A stretch of 64,000 bases of DNA from Borreliella japonica (GCF_900099615.1 NZ_FMTE01000004.1:146947-210946), one strand, 5' to 3'; numbered from the stretch's first letter, positions 18,269 through 27,163 are shown. Program-made: numbers and translations. Notes: generated from the letters alone by a model not told the origin.

Positions 18269-18627
18269 GGGGATGTTTTGGATTTGACTGAAAATGCTAA
18301 TATTGTAAGTTGCAGGCAGAGGGAATCTCTTAAAACTTCTAAAATAAATGCAAAAAATAATAACTTTACAAGCTCAAACCTTGTAATGGCTGCTTAAGTT
18401 AGCAGGGAGTTTTGTTGAATTTGGCTTTGAGATTCACTTATACTCTTTTCGACATCGAAGCTTGCTTAAAAATATTTTCAAGTTGATTTTTAGGGACTTT
18501 TGTACTTGAGAGCAATTTGGCGGTTTGCTAGTATTTCCAAACCATATTGCTTAATAAAATGCTAGATAAGCTTGTAGAAGCTTATAGTATTGTTTTTAGG
18601 ACGCGGGTTCAATTCCCGCCATCTCCA
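18269..18627 (+). ncRNA. ssrA: transfer-messenger RNA (tmRNA)
   Basis: The RNA rescues stalled ribosomes together with SmpB, which is encoded at 33.9-34.3 kb. The 5' GGGGATG (18269-18275) pairs with CATCTCC (18620-18626) to form the tRNA-like acceptor stem, followed by discriminator A at 18627. The 3' part carries a T arm (GCGGGTTCAATTCCCGC). The tag reading frame runs 18350-18397 and encodes AKNNNFTSSNLVMAA, then TAA. The final CCA is not encoded and must be added. The mature length is about 359 bases. The internal segment has several pairable repeats compatible with pseudoknots. Confidence 0.96.
18350..18397 (+). other. tmRNA proteolysis-tag reading frame
   Basis: The resume codon GCA is at 18350 and fifteen codons encode AKNNNFTSSNLVMAA, ending at TAA 18395-18397. 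The hydrophobic end (LVMAA) is typical of degradation tags. Confidence 0.93.
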
Positions 18628-18681
18628 TTTGCTTTATGTGTTTATTTATCTAAATTTAAAGGATGTGTAATTATTATTTAA

Positions 18682-18753
18682 AGCGTCCTATCGGAATCGA
18701 ACCGACATCATTAGCTTGGAAGGCTAAGGTAATAGCCATTATACGAAGGACGC
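18682..18753 (-). tRNA. tRNA-Gly (anticodon TCC)
   Basis: Read on the minus strand, a complete cloverleaf is present: acceptor GCGTCCT pairing with AGGACGC, an anticodon stem TTAGC/GCTAA around the loop CTTCCAA (anticodon TCC at 18720-18718), and a T arm CGGTTCGATTCCG. The discriminator is U, as expected for glycine tRNAs. CCA is not encoded. The gene faces the tmRNA, with 54 bases between their 3' ends. Confidence 0.96.
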
Positions 18754-18767
18754 AAGACAATACTTTA

Positions 18768-18796
18768 CTTATATAAAAAAAATCAATTTATGTCAA
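18768..18796 (-). promoter_or_regulatory. promoter of tRNA-Gly
   Basis: On the minus strand a perfect TTGACA (18796-18791), exactly 17 bases, then TATAAG (18773-18768), 14 bases before the tRNA 5' end. This is one of the best consensus promoters in the window. Confidence 0.75.
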
Positions 18797-18904
18797 TAAG
18801 ATTTATTGTAATGTTTATTTTTAGCTAGTATTTTTTTTTTTAAATAAGTACAATTAATTTAACTTAAATGTAGTCAAGTGCAAAAACTTGTGTGGAGGAA
18901 ATTG

Positions 18905-19273
18905 ATGGGAGAGAGAGGGGAAGTATTCTCTGAGAAACTATTTACAGAGTCTGAGAGAACTTATTTTTTTAATGTCAAAGAAAATAGAAAAGGGGATTAT
19001 TTTTTAAATATTGTAGAGAGCAAAAGAAGTCCAAGTGGAGATTTTGAAAGACATTCTATTTTTGTATATGAAGAAAATATAAGTGAGTTTGAATCCAATT
19101 TGCTTAAGGCAATAGCAGTTATTAAGCAGAAAGTGTCTACAGGATCTGTTAGCTCTTCTGCGAGGCATAATAAAGGGTATGGTGAATATGGAGAGAGATC
19201 TAAATTAGACGATTCTAAATTTCAGAAGAAATCTCATTTATCAGGTGGGCGATTTAAAAAGAAGGATTATTAA
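18905..19273 (+). CDS. bpuR: PUR-domain nucleic-acid-binding protein BpuR
   Basis: A 122-residue protein with one PUR-alpha-like (DUF3276) repeat pattern: [36 protein letters not shown], then [24 protein letters not shown], followed by a basic, serine- and glycine-rich tail. BpuR of B. burgdorferi is a known DNA- and RNA-binding regulator that acts with other factors at erp operators and represses its own translation. The start is the ATG at 18905, with GGAGGA six bases upstream; an upstream in-frame start would place this ribosome site inside the gene. By order it is BB0047. Confidence 0.92.
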   Translation: MGERGEVFSEKLFTESERTYFFNVKENRKGDYFLNIVESKRSPSGDFERHSIFVYEENISEFESNLLKAIAVIKQKVSTGSVSSSARHNKGYGEYGERSKLDDSKFQKKSHLSGGRFKKKDY

Positions 19274-19285
19274 AAGGATTATTAA
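19262..19285. repeat. 12-bp tandem duplication across the bpuR stop
   Basis: AAGGATTATTAA occurs twice head-to-tail (19262-19273 and 19274-19285). The first copy encodes the last residues and stop of bpuR; the second lies just beyond it. Confidence 0.8.
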
Positions 19286-19295
19286 TTTTTATTTT

Positions 19296-19841
19296 TTAAA
19301 TTAGTTTAAAATTTTTTCTATGAAGGCTTAAAACCCCATATTTTTTTATTGCATTTTTATGTTCTTTTGTGGGGTATCCTTTATTTTTTTTGAGTAAATA
19401 TAATGGATAAATTTTATCATATTCATCCATCAGTTTATCTCTTTTAACTTTAGCAATAATTGAAGCAGCTTTTATTTCGTCTATTATTGAATCCCCTCTA
19501 ATTATTGCTTTAACAGTTTTTGCTGTTATTTTTGGAATAAATTTGCCATCTACAAATACTAAGCTGCAATTTAATTTTAGATTTTCGTATGCAGTTTGCA
19601 TTGCAAGAAGAGATGCGTTGTGAATATTTATTTTTTCTATTGTTATGTTTGAAATTTCAGCGAATGCATAATATGAGTTTTCAAGTATTAATGAGGATAG
19701 ATATTCCCTTTTTTCTTTTTTTAGTTTTTTAGAATCATCCAATTCTTTTATAAAGTTAGGTTTTTTTTTGAAAACTACAGCAGCACTTAGAATGGGTCCA
19801 AAAATACAGCCTCTTCCAACTTCATCTATTCCGCAAATCAT
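19296..19841 (-). CDS. rnhB: ribonuclease HII
   Basis: A 181-residue enzyme that removes ribonucleotides and RNA primers from DNA hybrids. The catalytic residues are visible: Asp-Glu in ICGIDEVGRGCIFGP at residues 5-6, Asp in VFVDGKF near 96, and Asp in DEIKAASIIAKVKRD near 115-130. The length is slightly short but normal for the family. It is convergent with bpuR and divergent from smc. Confidence 0.96.
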   Translation of the reverse strand: MICGIDEVGRGCIFGPILSAAVVFKKKPNFIKELDDSKKLKKEKREYLSSLILENSYYAFAEISNITIEKINIHNASLLAMQTAYENLKLNCSLVFVDGKFIPKITAKTVKAIIRGDSIIDEIKAASIIAKVKRDKLMDEYDKIYPLYLLKKNKGYPTKEHKNAIKKYGVLSLHRKNFKLI

Positions 19842-19933
19842 AATTGGCCTTTTTATAAAAATATTTTTATTTATTATAATATGAAATTGTAGATTTATAA
19901 GTAATTGGTTTTTAATTTTAATTGGGAGTTAGT

Positions 19934-22381
19934 TTGGTTTTAAAAAAAATAGCACTCTTAGGATTTAAATCTTTTTTAAATAGACAAGAGTTTGAAATAG
20001 GTGAAAATTTAAGTTTTATTGTTGGTCCTAACGGATGTGGAAAGAGCAATCTTATTGATGCTGTGCGTTTTTGTATGGGGGAAGATAATTTAAAATTTTT
20101 AAGAGTTGAAGATATTTCTGATTTAATTTCTGTTTCAAAATTAGGAAAATCAAATTTTGCAGAAATAACTCTTTTTTTTAGTAACATTAACGGTGAAAAA
20201 TCGACTTTGAATGGATTTGGAGAAAATTTTTATATTCGCAGGCGTCTTTATAAGGATGGCTCAAGTGAATACTATTTTAATAATAAAATTTTAAATTTTC
20301 AAGATTATAATAGACTTTTGAACAGGTTTCATTTTAAAAGATCGCCTTATATGTTTATAACCCAAGGTAAGGTTGAAGACATTTCTTTAGGGAGAAATGT
20401 AAATCTTAAATCTTTAATTGAACAGGCAAGTGGAATAGATGTTTTAAAAATTGAAGAAGAAGAGGCCTTGAAAAATTTTAAGCAATCTAATCAAAATTTA
20501 TTATCTTTGTTAGCCTTGCAAGAAAGTTTAAAGCAAAAGTACGATAACATAAAAAATGTTTACCTTTTGAGAAAAAAACATCAAGATTCAGTTCAAAAAT
20601 TAGAAGCTTTGGAAAAAACAATAACATTAAAAAAGCTTTTCAATATTAATTTTGATATTAATGTCTTAAAAAATGAATTAAATTTAGACGATTTGAGTAA
20701 ATTTTTGTCTTCTAGTTTTAAGGAAAAGTTAGAATTTTATTCATTTAGAGAAAAAAATATTGCGAATAATATTCAAGCATTAGAAAAAGATCTTGAGTTT
20801 ATGAAATCTAAAATTCTTGGACTAGAGATTAAGATTCAAAAATTAGAGCAAGAAAAGACTGTAAAGATGAATTTGGAAGATAAGTTTGTCAAGAGTAAAT
20901 CTAAGTTTGAGGAGAAAAAAAAATCTATAAATAACGATTTATATCAATTAAATAGTTTGCTTAAAGAAAATAAAAAAGAATTTTTTTCTTTAAGTGACGA
21001 AATTAATAAATATACTAAAAGTTTTTTTGAACTTGTTGATTTAATTTTATCTGTGTTAAAGAGTGCTAAATCAGAAGAGTTTGTTTTGTTAAAAGAGAAT
21101 ATATTAGATTCTCTTAAACTTTTTGAAGAATCATTAAGTATAAAGTATATTAAAGAGATTAGAGTAAATTTAATCAAGTATATAAGCAAAGATGATAATC
21201 TTTTGGCTTTATTGAAGGATAAAATTGAGCCTGTTTTTGATCAAAATGTTAATTTGAAAAAATTCTTGCTTGAAAAAAATGCTTTAAAAGCAAATATTGC
21301 TAAGGAGATAACAAATATCGAGAGATTAATCGAAGAAAAGACACTCAAATTAAATGATGTATTAGGCGAGCTTGAGTATATAGAGCTTTCTAAATTTAAA
21401 AATTTGGACGAAATTAAACTCATAGATAGTAATTTAGAATTTTTATTTGAATCTAAGAATAGTCTTGATGAAGAGCTTAAAAATTTGTGTTTAAAGCTTG
21501 AAGGTTTAAATTTAGAAAAGAGCGATATTCAGCTTAATTTAAGCAATCTTATTGGTGCTTCAAAATCTAACAATGAGTCTTTTAAGGAGAAAGATTTGAG
21601 CTCTTTAGTTTTTTTTAATGATTTTAAAAAAACTAAATATTATGAATATATAAAAAAACAGACAGAGTACGAATTTCTTTTGAACTCTAATATGAGTATT
21701 AAGAATGAAATAGAAAATTTTAATATTTCTAATAAGATGTCTGATAAATTTGAATTAGAAGGAGATCTTGTAGCCAGGGATTTATTACGAAAAGAAATAG
21801 ATGCAATCAATCTGGGCGATTATGTATTTTTCAATATTGATAAAGAATTTGATGAAACTAAGGATCGTTTTGAAAAAGTAAGTTTACAGGTGGAAGATTT
21901 AAAGCTTTCAAAATATTCATTACAAAAGCTTCAAAAAAAAATAAAAAATGAGATTTATAAAAAATTTAGAGAATCATTTGATGAGATTAATAAAAATTTT
22001 TCTTACTTTTTTAAAAAAATTTTCAAAGGAACCGCCATTCTTTTTTACAATGAAAATACTGATAATGTTGAGATTAGAATAAATTTTTCAAACAAATTTG
22101 TCAAAAACAATAATATGCTTTCAGGAGGTGAGAGTACTTTGGTTAGTATGGCTTTTGTATTTGCACTTTATTATTATTCTCCCGCTTGTTTTTGTATGCT
22201 TGATGAAATAGATGCGGCTCTTGATTTTGAAAATAGTAAAAAACTTTCTTTGCTATTAAAAGAATTGGGAAAAAAAATTCAACTTTTAGTAATAACCCAT
22301 AATGCATATGTTTCTGAGGGTGGTGAAAATTTGATAGGTATTACACTTGATAATGGTGAAAGCAAGGTGTTTAATATATAA
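19934..22381 (+). CDS. smc: SMC-type chromosome structural maintenance ATPase (short form)
   Basis: An 815-residue SMC protein. The N-terminal head starts VLKKIALLGFKSF and has Walker A GPNGCGKSNLIDAVRF (residues ~33-48). Long coiled-coil regions follow, then the C-terminal head with the signature LSGGESTLVSMAF and Walker B CFCMLDEIDAALD. SMC rings condense and segregate chromosomes. Canonical bacterial SMCs are near 1,180 residues, so the arms are much shorter, and I cannot recognise the usual glycine-containing hinge in the middle. The start chosen is TTG 19934, because the family begins at this point and GGGAG lies five bases upstream. By order it is BB0045 (old name P115). Confidence 0.9.
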   Translation: MVLKKIALLGFKSFLNRQEFEIGENLSFIVGPNGCGKSNLIDAVRFCMGEDNLKFLRVEDISDLISVSKLGKSNFAEITLFFSNINGEKSTLNGFGENFYIRRRLYKDGSSEYYFNNKILNFQDYNRLLNRFHFKRSPYMFITQGKVEDISLGRNVNLKSLIEQASGIDVLKIEEEEALKNFKQSNQNLLSLLALQESLKQKYDNIKNVYLLRKKHQDSVQKLEALEKTITLKKLFNINFDINVLKNELNLDDLSKFLSSSFKEKLEFYSFREKNIANNIQALEKDLEFMKSKILGLEIKIQKLEQEKTVKMNLEDKFVKSKSKFEEKKKSINNDLYQLNSLLKENKKEFFSLSDEINKYTKSFFELVDLILSVLKSAKSEEFVLLKENILDSLKLFEESLSIKYIKEIRVNLIKYISKDDNLLALLKDKIEPVFDQNVNLKKFLLEKNALKANIAKEITNIERLIEEKTLKLNDVLGELEYIELSKFKNLDEIKLIDSNLEFLFESKNSLDEELKNLCLKLEGLNLEKSDIQLNLSNLIGASKSNNESFKEKDLSSLVFFNDFKKTKYYEYIKKQTEYEFLLNSNMSIKNEIENFNISNKMSDKFELEGDLVARDLLRKEIDAINLGDYVFFNIDKEFDETKDRFEKVSLQVEDLKLSKYSLQKLQKKIKNEIYKKFRESFDEINKNFSYFFKKIFKGTAILFYNENTDNVEIRINFSNKFVKNNNMLSGGESTLVSMAFVFALYYYSPACFCMLDEIDAALDFENSKKLSLLLKELGKKIQLLVITHNAYVSEGGENLIGITLDNGESKVFNI

Positions 22382-22406
22382 TTAAGTTAGATTTAAGGAA
22401 ATTAAC

Positions 22407-22808
22407 ATGCAAGATGGAAGGTTTAGTTTTAGAAAATATTTTTTAATTTTAATATTTTTGATTTTTATTGTTTCAGGCATTACTTATTTCTATTCAATAC
22501 AAATGTTGGAGAAATCTCAAAGGTCTGTTGAAGACAATTTAGATGCTAAGGTTAAATTAGTTAATATGGAAGATTTTTATTTTGATTTAAATGAATGTCT
22601 GAATATGGATGATTTTTTTATTCCAAGACCTGATTATTTAAATGAAAATTTAAATAAAGATTTGGTTGTTGATGGGTTAATTAAAAATAAGTTTCTTGAT
22701 GAGTATTTTTTTAAAGATCTTTGGATTAAAAAGGAAAATTTATTTAACATTGATATTGAGAAGGAGAATGAAAAATTAATAGATAAGATTTTAGAAATTT
22801 CCAAATGA
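22407..22808 (+). CDS. single-pass membrane protein of unknown function
   Basis: A 133-residue protein with a short basic N-terminus, one transmembrane helix at about residues 11-31 (YFLILIFLIFIVSGITYFY) and an acidic, asparagine- and aspartate-rich soluble part. I recognise no family. The helix near the N-terminus suggests a type II anchor with the rest outside the cytosol. It is co-oriented with smc (25 bases after it) and overlaps the next gene by four bases, so the two envelope proteins probably act together. By order it is BB0044. Confidence 0.75.
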   Translation: MQDGRFSFRKYFLILIFLIFIVSGITYFYSIQMLEKSQRSVEDNLDAKVKLVNMEDFYFDLNECLNMDDFFIPRPDYLNENLNKDLVVDGLIKNKFLDEYFFKDLWIKKENLFNIDIEKENEKLIDKILEISK

Positions 22809-23842
22809 TTAAAAAATATTTGATTTATATAAGTTTGCTCTTTGTTGTTTTTGAAGTTTGTCCTGAGCCATCTTTTATAAGTCAGGGCAATTCGTATGAG
22901 CTTGATTTTAGCAATAGAGAAGTAGATATTAATGTAAATACTAATTCAAAGTTTAATCTTTCTTTTAAGGATGAGTCTTGGATTTACATCAAAAGCAATG
23001 AAAATAGAGCTTTTATTAACCTAATTGGAGAATCTTATGAAAACGGGGCTGTTTTTGCTTTTCAAACTTTTAAAAAGGAGGGCAAAATTAAGTTGATTTT
23101 CAGTTACCAAAATGTTAAGGATTCGATTGAATTTAATAAAATAATTATCTTGAAAATTACAAAGAATTTTGAAGCTGAAATTTCAAATGGTGGTGATGGT
23201 TCTGACGAGGATAGGGATATTAGAAGTAACAATAATCTTGAACTTAGAAGGGATGGTGTTAATAAGATAAGCTCTTTAGAGGTTATTGCCAGAGCTTTGA
23301 ATTTATCTTACATAAATGATTACAAAGGAGCAATAGATTTGCTTAATAAGTATGATTTTAATGATGATAAATATATTTTATTGAAGGCAGAAATTTATTA
23401 TAAAAATAGGGATTATTTAAAATCTTATGAAAATTATTTGAAATTGAAGAGCAAATGCTTTCAAAGCATTATTTTTGATCTAATTAAGCTTGGTATAGAA
23501 TTAAATGTTAAAGAAGAGGTTTTAGAGGGTGCTAGATATTTAGTTGAAAAGAATATTGATTTTTCTGAGAGTATTTATCTTGACATCTTTGAATTTTTGG
23601 TAATGAGAGGAGAGTATGAGTTTGCTTTAAATTTTAGTTCTCTGTACTTTCCTAAGTATATTAATTCAAGTTTTTCAGATAAATATAGTTATTTTTTGGG
23701 AAAACTTTATGAATCTGAGAGCAAGCATAAAGATTTTTTAAAGGCTTTGCATTACTATAAATTGGTTATTGATAATTACCCTTTTAGTGATTATTATGGT
23801 AGAGCTAAGATAGGGTATTTATTTTTAAAGCGGTTTTTTTAG
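22805..23842 (+). CDS. exported protein with C-terminal TPR-like repeats
   Basis: A 345-residue protein with an N-terminal signal peptide (KKYLIYISLLFVVFEVCPEP), a beta-rich domain of about 100 residues with repeated strands (NVNTNSKFNLSFKDESWIYIK, GKIKLIFSY), an acidic linker (SNGGDGSDEDRD), then helical repeats similar to TPR/YbgF-type (LLKAEIYYKNRDYLKSYENYL; ALHYYKLVIDNYPFSDYYGRA). The layout recalls periplasmic scaffold proteins. The function is unknown. It is coupled to the preceding membrane protein and 10 bases from phoU. Confidence 0.75.
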   Translation: MIKKYLIYISLLFVVFEVCPEPSFISQGNSYELDFSNREVDINVNTNSKFNLSFKDESWIYIKSNENRAFINLIGESYENGAVFAFQTFKKEGKIKLIFSYQNVKDSIEFNKIIILKITKNFEAEISNGGDGSDEDRDIRSNNNLELRRDGVNKISSLEVIARALNLSYINDYKGAIDLLNKYDFNDDKYILLKAEIYYKNRDYLKSYENYLKLKSKCFQSIIFDLIKLGIELNVKEEVLEGARYLVEKNIDFSESIYLDIFEFLVMRGEYEFALNFSSLYFPKYINSSFSDKYSYFLGKLYESESKHKDFLKALHYYKLVIDNYPFSDYYGRAKIGYLFLKRFF

Positions 23843-23852
23843 GAGATGTGAC

Positions 23853-24524
23853 ATGATACGGAGAAGGCTTACTAAACAACTTGAAATAATAAAAGATTAT
23901 CTTTGGGACATGAAAGAATGTGTGCTTAAGATTATAGATGACTCTTTGATAGCCTTAGAATCTAAAGATAAAAGTTTAGCTAAAAAAATAATTAATGAGG
24001 ATGAAAAAATAATAGATGATTATCAATACGATATTGAGGATTTGTGCGGAAGAATAATTGCTACCGAACATCCTGTTGCTACAGAACTTAGAGAAATTTT
24101 AGCAATTATTAAAATAATAAGTTCTCTTGAAAGGATTGCAGATCATGCTACTAAGATTGTAAGAGTTGTTCTTCTTCTCGAATCAGATTTAGATGATTTT
24201 GATTTTCTTAATCTATATTTTAAACCTTTAAGAGAAATGGCGGATACAGCTAAAGAGATGTTGTCTGATATTTTTGATGCATATTTTGATGGAGATTTTA
24301 CTAAAATATTAAAGATAGTTAAGTATGATAATATAATAGATAAATTATTTTCAAAGCAAAAAAGTATTGTTATTGATGCAATGAAAAAAAATCCTGAAAA
24401 TTTGGATTATCTTTTAAATATATTATTTTTGAATTCTTTTTTAGAAAGAGTGGGCGATCATGTAGCAACAATTGGTGAATTGCTTTATTTTATTAGAATA
24501 GGTGAGAAAGTAAACTTAACTTAG
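23853..24524 (+). CDS. phoU: PhoU-type phosphate regulation protein
   Basis: A 223-residue all-helical protein with two PhoU repeats. The conserved metal-cluster motif pattern E/DxxxD is visible in INEDEKIIDDYQYDIED and LERIADHATKI in the first repeat, and VKYDNIIDKLF and LERVGDHVATIGE in the second. PhoU proteins restrain phosphate uptake through PstSCAB and the PhoR kinase. The pst genes are not in this window, so the partner here is inferred. AGGAG precedes the ATG. Confidence 0.92.
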   Translation: MIRRRLTKQLEIIKDYLWDMKECVLKIIDDSLIALESKDKSLAKKIINEDEKIIDDYQYDIEDLCGRIIATEHPVATELREILAIIKIISSLERIADHATKIVRVVLLLESDLDDFDFLNLYFKPLREMADTAKEMLSDIFDAYFDGDFTKILKIVKYDNIIDKLFSKQKSIVIDAMKKNPENLDYLLNILFLNSFLERVGDHVATIGELLYFIRIGEKVNLT

Positions 24525-24534
24525 CGGTATTATT

Positions 24535-24551
24535 TTAGCTTTTTAAGCTAA
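24535..24551 (+). terminator. short hairpin after phoU
   Basis: TTAGCTT and AAGCTAA (7-bp stem, three-base loop) lie directly after the phoU stop, ahead of a larger hairpin at 24581-24618. Confidence 0.4.
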
Positions 24552-24580
24552 GTAAATTTTATATTATAAAAAATTTATTA

Positions 24581-24618
24581 TAAAAAGAATTAATGATTAT
24601 TGTCATTAATTCTTTTTA
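24581..24618. terminator. bidirectional terminator between phoU and cheR
   Basis: A perfect 16-bp inverted repeat (24581-24596 and 24603-24618) with a six-base loop. A run of five A on one side and five T on the other gives a U tract in both directions. The right arm overlaps the cheR stop codon. Confidence 0.75.
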
Positions 24619-25457
24619 TAAGTGGCAGGCATTATGTATTCAAGATTTTTGTTTCCTCTGATTGTTTCTGAATGCCCAATTAAAAGATAAGAATCATTTT
24701 TAAGATAGGAGTTGAATTTATTGGCAAGGTTATTTCTAGTTTTTTCATCAAAATAGATCATGACGTTTCTGCAAAATATCAGGTCAAATTTCTTGCTAAA
24801 TGGAAATTTTTCATCCATTAAATTTAATTTTTTAAAGTAAACCATTTTTTTTAAAATTTCTTTAACTTGAAATTTATCATCTTGAAGTTGATTTAAATAT
24901 TTAGTTTTTAAATGTTTGGGCAAATTTATTATACGATCTTCAGGATAAATTCCTTCATGAGCTTCGTGTAGAACGCTAATTGAAATGTCTGTTGCTAAGA
25001 TTTTGACTTTAAAATTTACTTTATTATTTTCCATGTATTCTTTTAATATCATTGCAATTGTATATGGCTCTTCACCACTTGAGCATCCGGCTGACCATAT
25101 TCTAATTTCTGGGTTTTCTGATTTTAATATTTTTTCAGAGAGATTGGGCAATATTTTATTATTTAAAAAATCAAAATGTTTAGGTTCTCTGAAAAAATAA
25201 GTGTGATTTGTTGATATTTTGTCTATTAATTTAATTAATTCAATGTTTCCATTGCTTTTTTCTAAAAAGTTGATGTATTCAGTAAAATTTTTAAAACCTT
25301 TAACTTTAAGAAGAGATGATAATCTACTTTCAATTAGCATCTTTTTTTTTTCACTTAGATTGATTCCAAAATTGTTGTAAACTATTTTTATTAACCTTAA
25401 AAGTTCGTCCTTAGTTATATTTATATTAAGATTGAATTTGTTTTGATTCATATTCAT
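24606..25457 (-). CDS. cheR: chemotaxis protein methyltransferase
   Basis: A 283-residue enzyme that methylates glutamates on chemoreceptors using S-adenosylmethionine. The N-terminal helical domain (LSEKKKMLIESRLSSLLK) is followed by the Rossmann domain with the cofactor motif IWSAGCSSGEEPYTIAMIL near residue 125, and IFCRNVMIYFDE and the C-terminal LLIGHSETI. There is no TPR extension. No other chemotaxis gene is adjacent, so it stands alone; Borrelia has a second cheR elsewhere. Confidence 0.96.
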   Translation of the reverse strand: MNMNQNKFNLNINITKDELLRLIKIVYNNFGINLSEKKKMLIESRLSSLLKVKGFKNFTEYINFLEKSNGNIELIKLIDKISTNHTYFFREPKHFDFLNNKILPNLSEKILKSENPEIRIWSAGCSSGEEPYTIAMILKEYMENNKVNFKVKILATDISISVLHEAHEGIYPEDRIINLPKHLKTKYLNQLQDDKFQVKEILKKMVYFKKLNLMDEKFPFSKKFDLIFCRNVMIYFDEKTRNNLANKFNSYLKNDSYLLIGHSETIRGNKNLEYIMPATYKKN

Positions 25458-25543
25458 ATACTTTTGATTTCGTTCTCCTTTTTGATTCAGAGTGATTTGT
25501 TTTTATGCTAGAAATGTAAAAATTTCTTTTTTAGCTCTATAAT

Positions 25544-25564
25544 ACTTAAGCGTATAGCTTAAGT
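25544..25564. repeat. inverted repeat in the cheR/ppiD intergenic region
   Basis: ACTTAAGC (25544-25551), a five-base loop and GCTTAAGT (25557-25564). It lies beside a TATAAT (25537-25542) and could be an operator or an mRNA hairpin in the long leader of the next gene. Confidence 0.5.
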
Positions 25565-25570
25565 TAGATA

Positions 25571-25605
25571 TTTCAATTGCAATAATTTTTCAATTGTGAT
25601 AATTT
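25571..25605. repeat. pair of 17-18-bp direct repeats upstream of the PpiD-like gene
   Basis: TTTCAATTGCAATAATTT (25571-25588) and TTTCAATTGTGATAATTT (25588-25605) match at 16 of 18 positions and are offset by 17 bases. They sit 44 bases before the gene start and resemble a tandem binding site. Confidence 0.6.
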
Positions 25606-25648
25606 AGTAGTTAAATTATTAGTATGCTTACTTATTAAAGGTTGTTTT

Positions 25649-27151
25649 ATGCGAAAAAGAAGTAGAAAAGTCAAAAGTGATTTGGTTGTGTTTGAATCTA
25701 AAGAAAAAAAAGTTGGTATATGGGGTATTTTTGCTCTTATTTTAATTGTTTTTGGATTTATTATTGCACCTTTACTTCCAGGGATGTTTGATAATTCTCA
25801 TTCATCTGGTTTAAAATTTGGTTCTTATAAAGGTCAACCTATTTACTATGAAAAAGATAGTAAGTTTGCCAAGTATGTTAATTACTATTCAAATCTTTAT
25901 TCTAGGTTACAAGGGGATTCTAAGGGTATCAACATAGATTATAATGCCTGGTATTTAGCATTTATGAAATATGTTGAGGATATTGCTTTTTTTGACCTGA
26001 TAAAGAAATATAATTTTTACATTTCTAAGGAAGTGCTGAATAAAAATTTACTCAGATCTCCTGAATATTTAGACTCTAGTGGAAATTTTAGTTCTAAAAG
26101 ATATAATAAAGCTTCTGATTATCAAAAAGTTAAAATTTATGATGATATGGTAGAAAATATGCTGTTTTCGAATGTTAAAGTTTTTTTAAATAGTAATTTG
26201 ATATTTCCCGATTCTCTTTTTAACTCGATTAAAGATATGAGTACTGTAGAAAGGCATATTTCATATCTTGCTCTTTCTTACCAGGATTTTTCTAATAAAG
26301 AGGCAATATTTTATGCTGAGAAAAATTTAAATTTATTCAAGCGTTTGTCGCTTGCGTCTATTCGTTTTAAAAATGTAAGCGATGCTCGGAATGCTTATGA
26401 TAAGCTATTAAACAAAACTCCATTTGAAGAGCTTGCTAAACTTTATTCAGATGATATAGCTAATTTCAAAGGCGTTGTTTCTTTGGACAAGTATTATTTT
26501 GACTTAGATCTTAATGTTGAAAATAAGGAAGATCTAAATGCTATTTTTTCTTTAAAAGAAGGCGAATTTAGCAAGCCTATTAAGATTAAAAATAAAAATG
26601 AATATCAAATATACAAGGCATTTGGCAATGTTCATGATTTTGATAAAAACTCAGATCGTGATATTAGCTCTGTTAAAAATTATATTGAAGCTTATGAACC
26701 AAATGTTATTGAAAGTTATTTGGAAAATAAGTTAAATGATTTTCTTAATGATATTAAACTTAGCAGTTTAAGCCAAGCTCTTGAAAAATATCAATTTAGT
26801 TTAAAAGAAGAAATTGTCAATTTATCTTACAATGTTAATGTTTATCCTAGTACTTTGAAAGAGTTGGTTGAGTTTAATAATAGCAAGTCTTTTTATGACA
26901 TTGTTTTTGGATTAAAAGAAAATTCTTGGTCTAAGCCTTTTGTAGCGAATAAAAAGGTTTATTTGTTTTTCCTTAACTTGGCTAAAAAAGGATCTAACGA
27001 GCTCAAAGAAGAGATCAAAAATGAAAGACTTCTTGACAATTTTAACATTGCGAATAGCGGCTTGATTACAGATTTTTTGTTGAATAAAAAAGATTTTGTT
27101 AATAATTTTAATGAATCGTTTTTTGCTTTGCAAAGTTTTGGTCAAAATTAA
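25649..27151 (+). CDS. PpiD/SurA-like periplasmic peptidyl-prolyl isomerase/chaperone
   Basis: A 500-residue protein with a basic cytosolic N-terminus, one transmembrane helix (residues ~25-47, WGIFALILIVFGFIIAPLLPG), a helical SurA_N-like domain, and a parvulin-like segment around residues 225-330 (RLSLASIRFKN, TPFEELAKLYSDDIANFKGVVS, IFSLKEGEFSKPIKIKNKNEYQIYKA). This order matches PpiD, which assists folding of exported proteins at the inner membrane. The parvulin segment is divergent, so isomerase activity is uncertain and chaperone activity more likely. By order it is BB0039. Confidence 0.8.
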   Translation: MRKRSRKVKSDLVVFESKEKKVGIWGIFALILIVFGFIIAPLLPGMFDNSHSSGLKFGSYKGQPIYYEKDSKFAKYVNYYSNLYSRLQGDSKGINIDYNAWYLAFMKYVEDIAFFDLIKKYNFYISKEVLNKNLLRSPEYLDSSGNFSSKRYNKASDYQKVKIYDDMVENMLFSNVKVFLNSNLIFPDSLFNSIKDMSTVERHISYLALSYQDFSNKEAIFYAEKNLNLFKRLSLASIRFKNVSDARNAYDKLLNKTPFEELAKLYSDDIANFKGVVSLDKYYFDLDLNVENKEDLNAIFSLKEGEFSKPIKIKNKNEYQIYKAFGNVHDFDKNSDRDISSVKNYIEAYEPNVIESYLENKLNDFLNDIKLSSLSQALEKYQFSLKEEIVNLSYNVNVYPSTLKELVEFNNSKSFYDIVFGLKENSWSKPFVANKKVYLFFLNLAKKGSNELKEEIKNERLLDNFNIANSGLITDFLLNKKDFVNNFNESFFALQSFGQN

Positions 27152-27163
27152 GAAACGAGTGCT

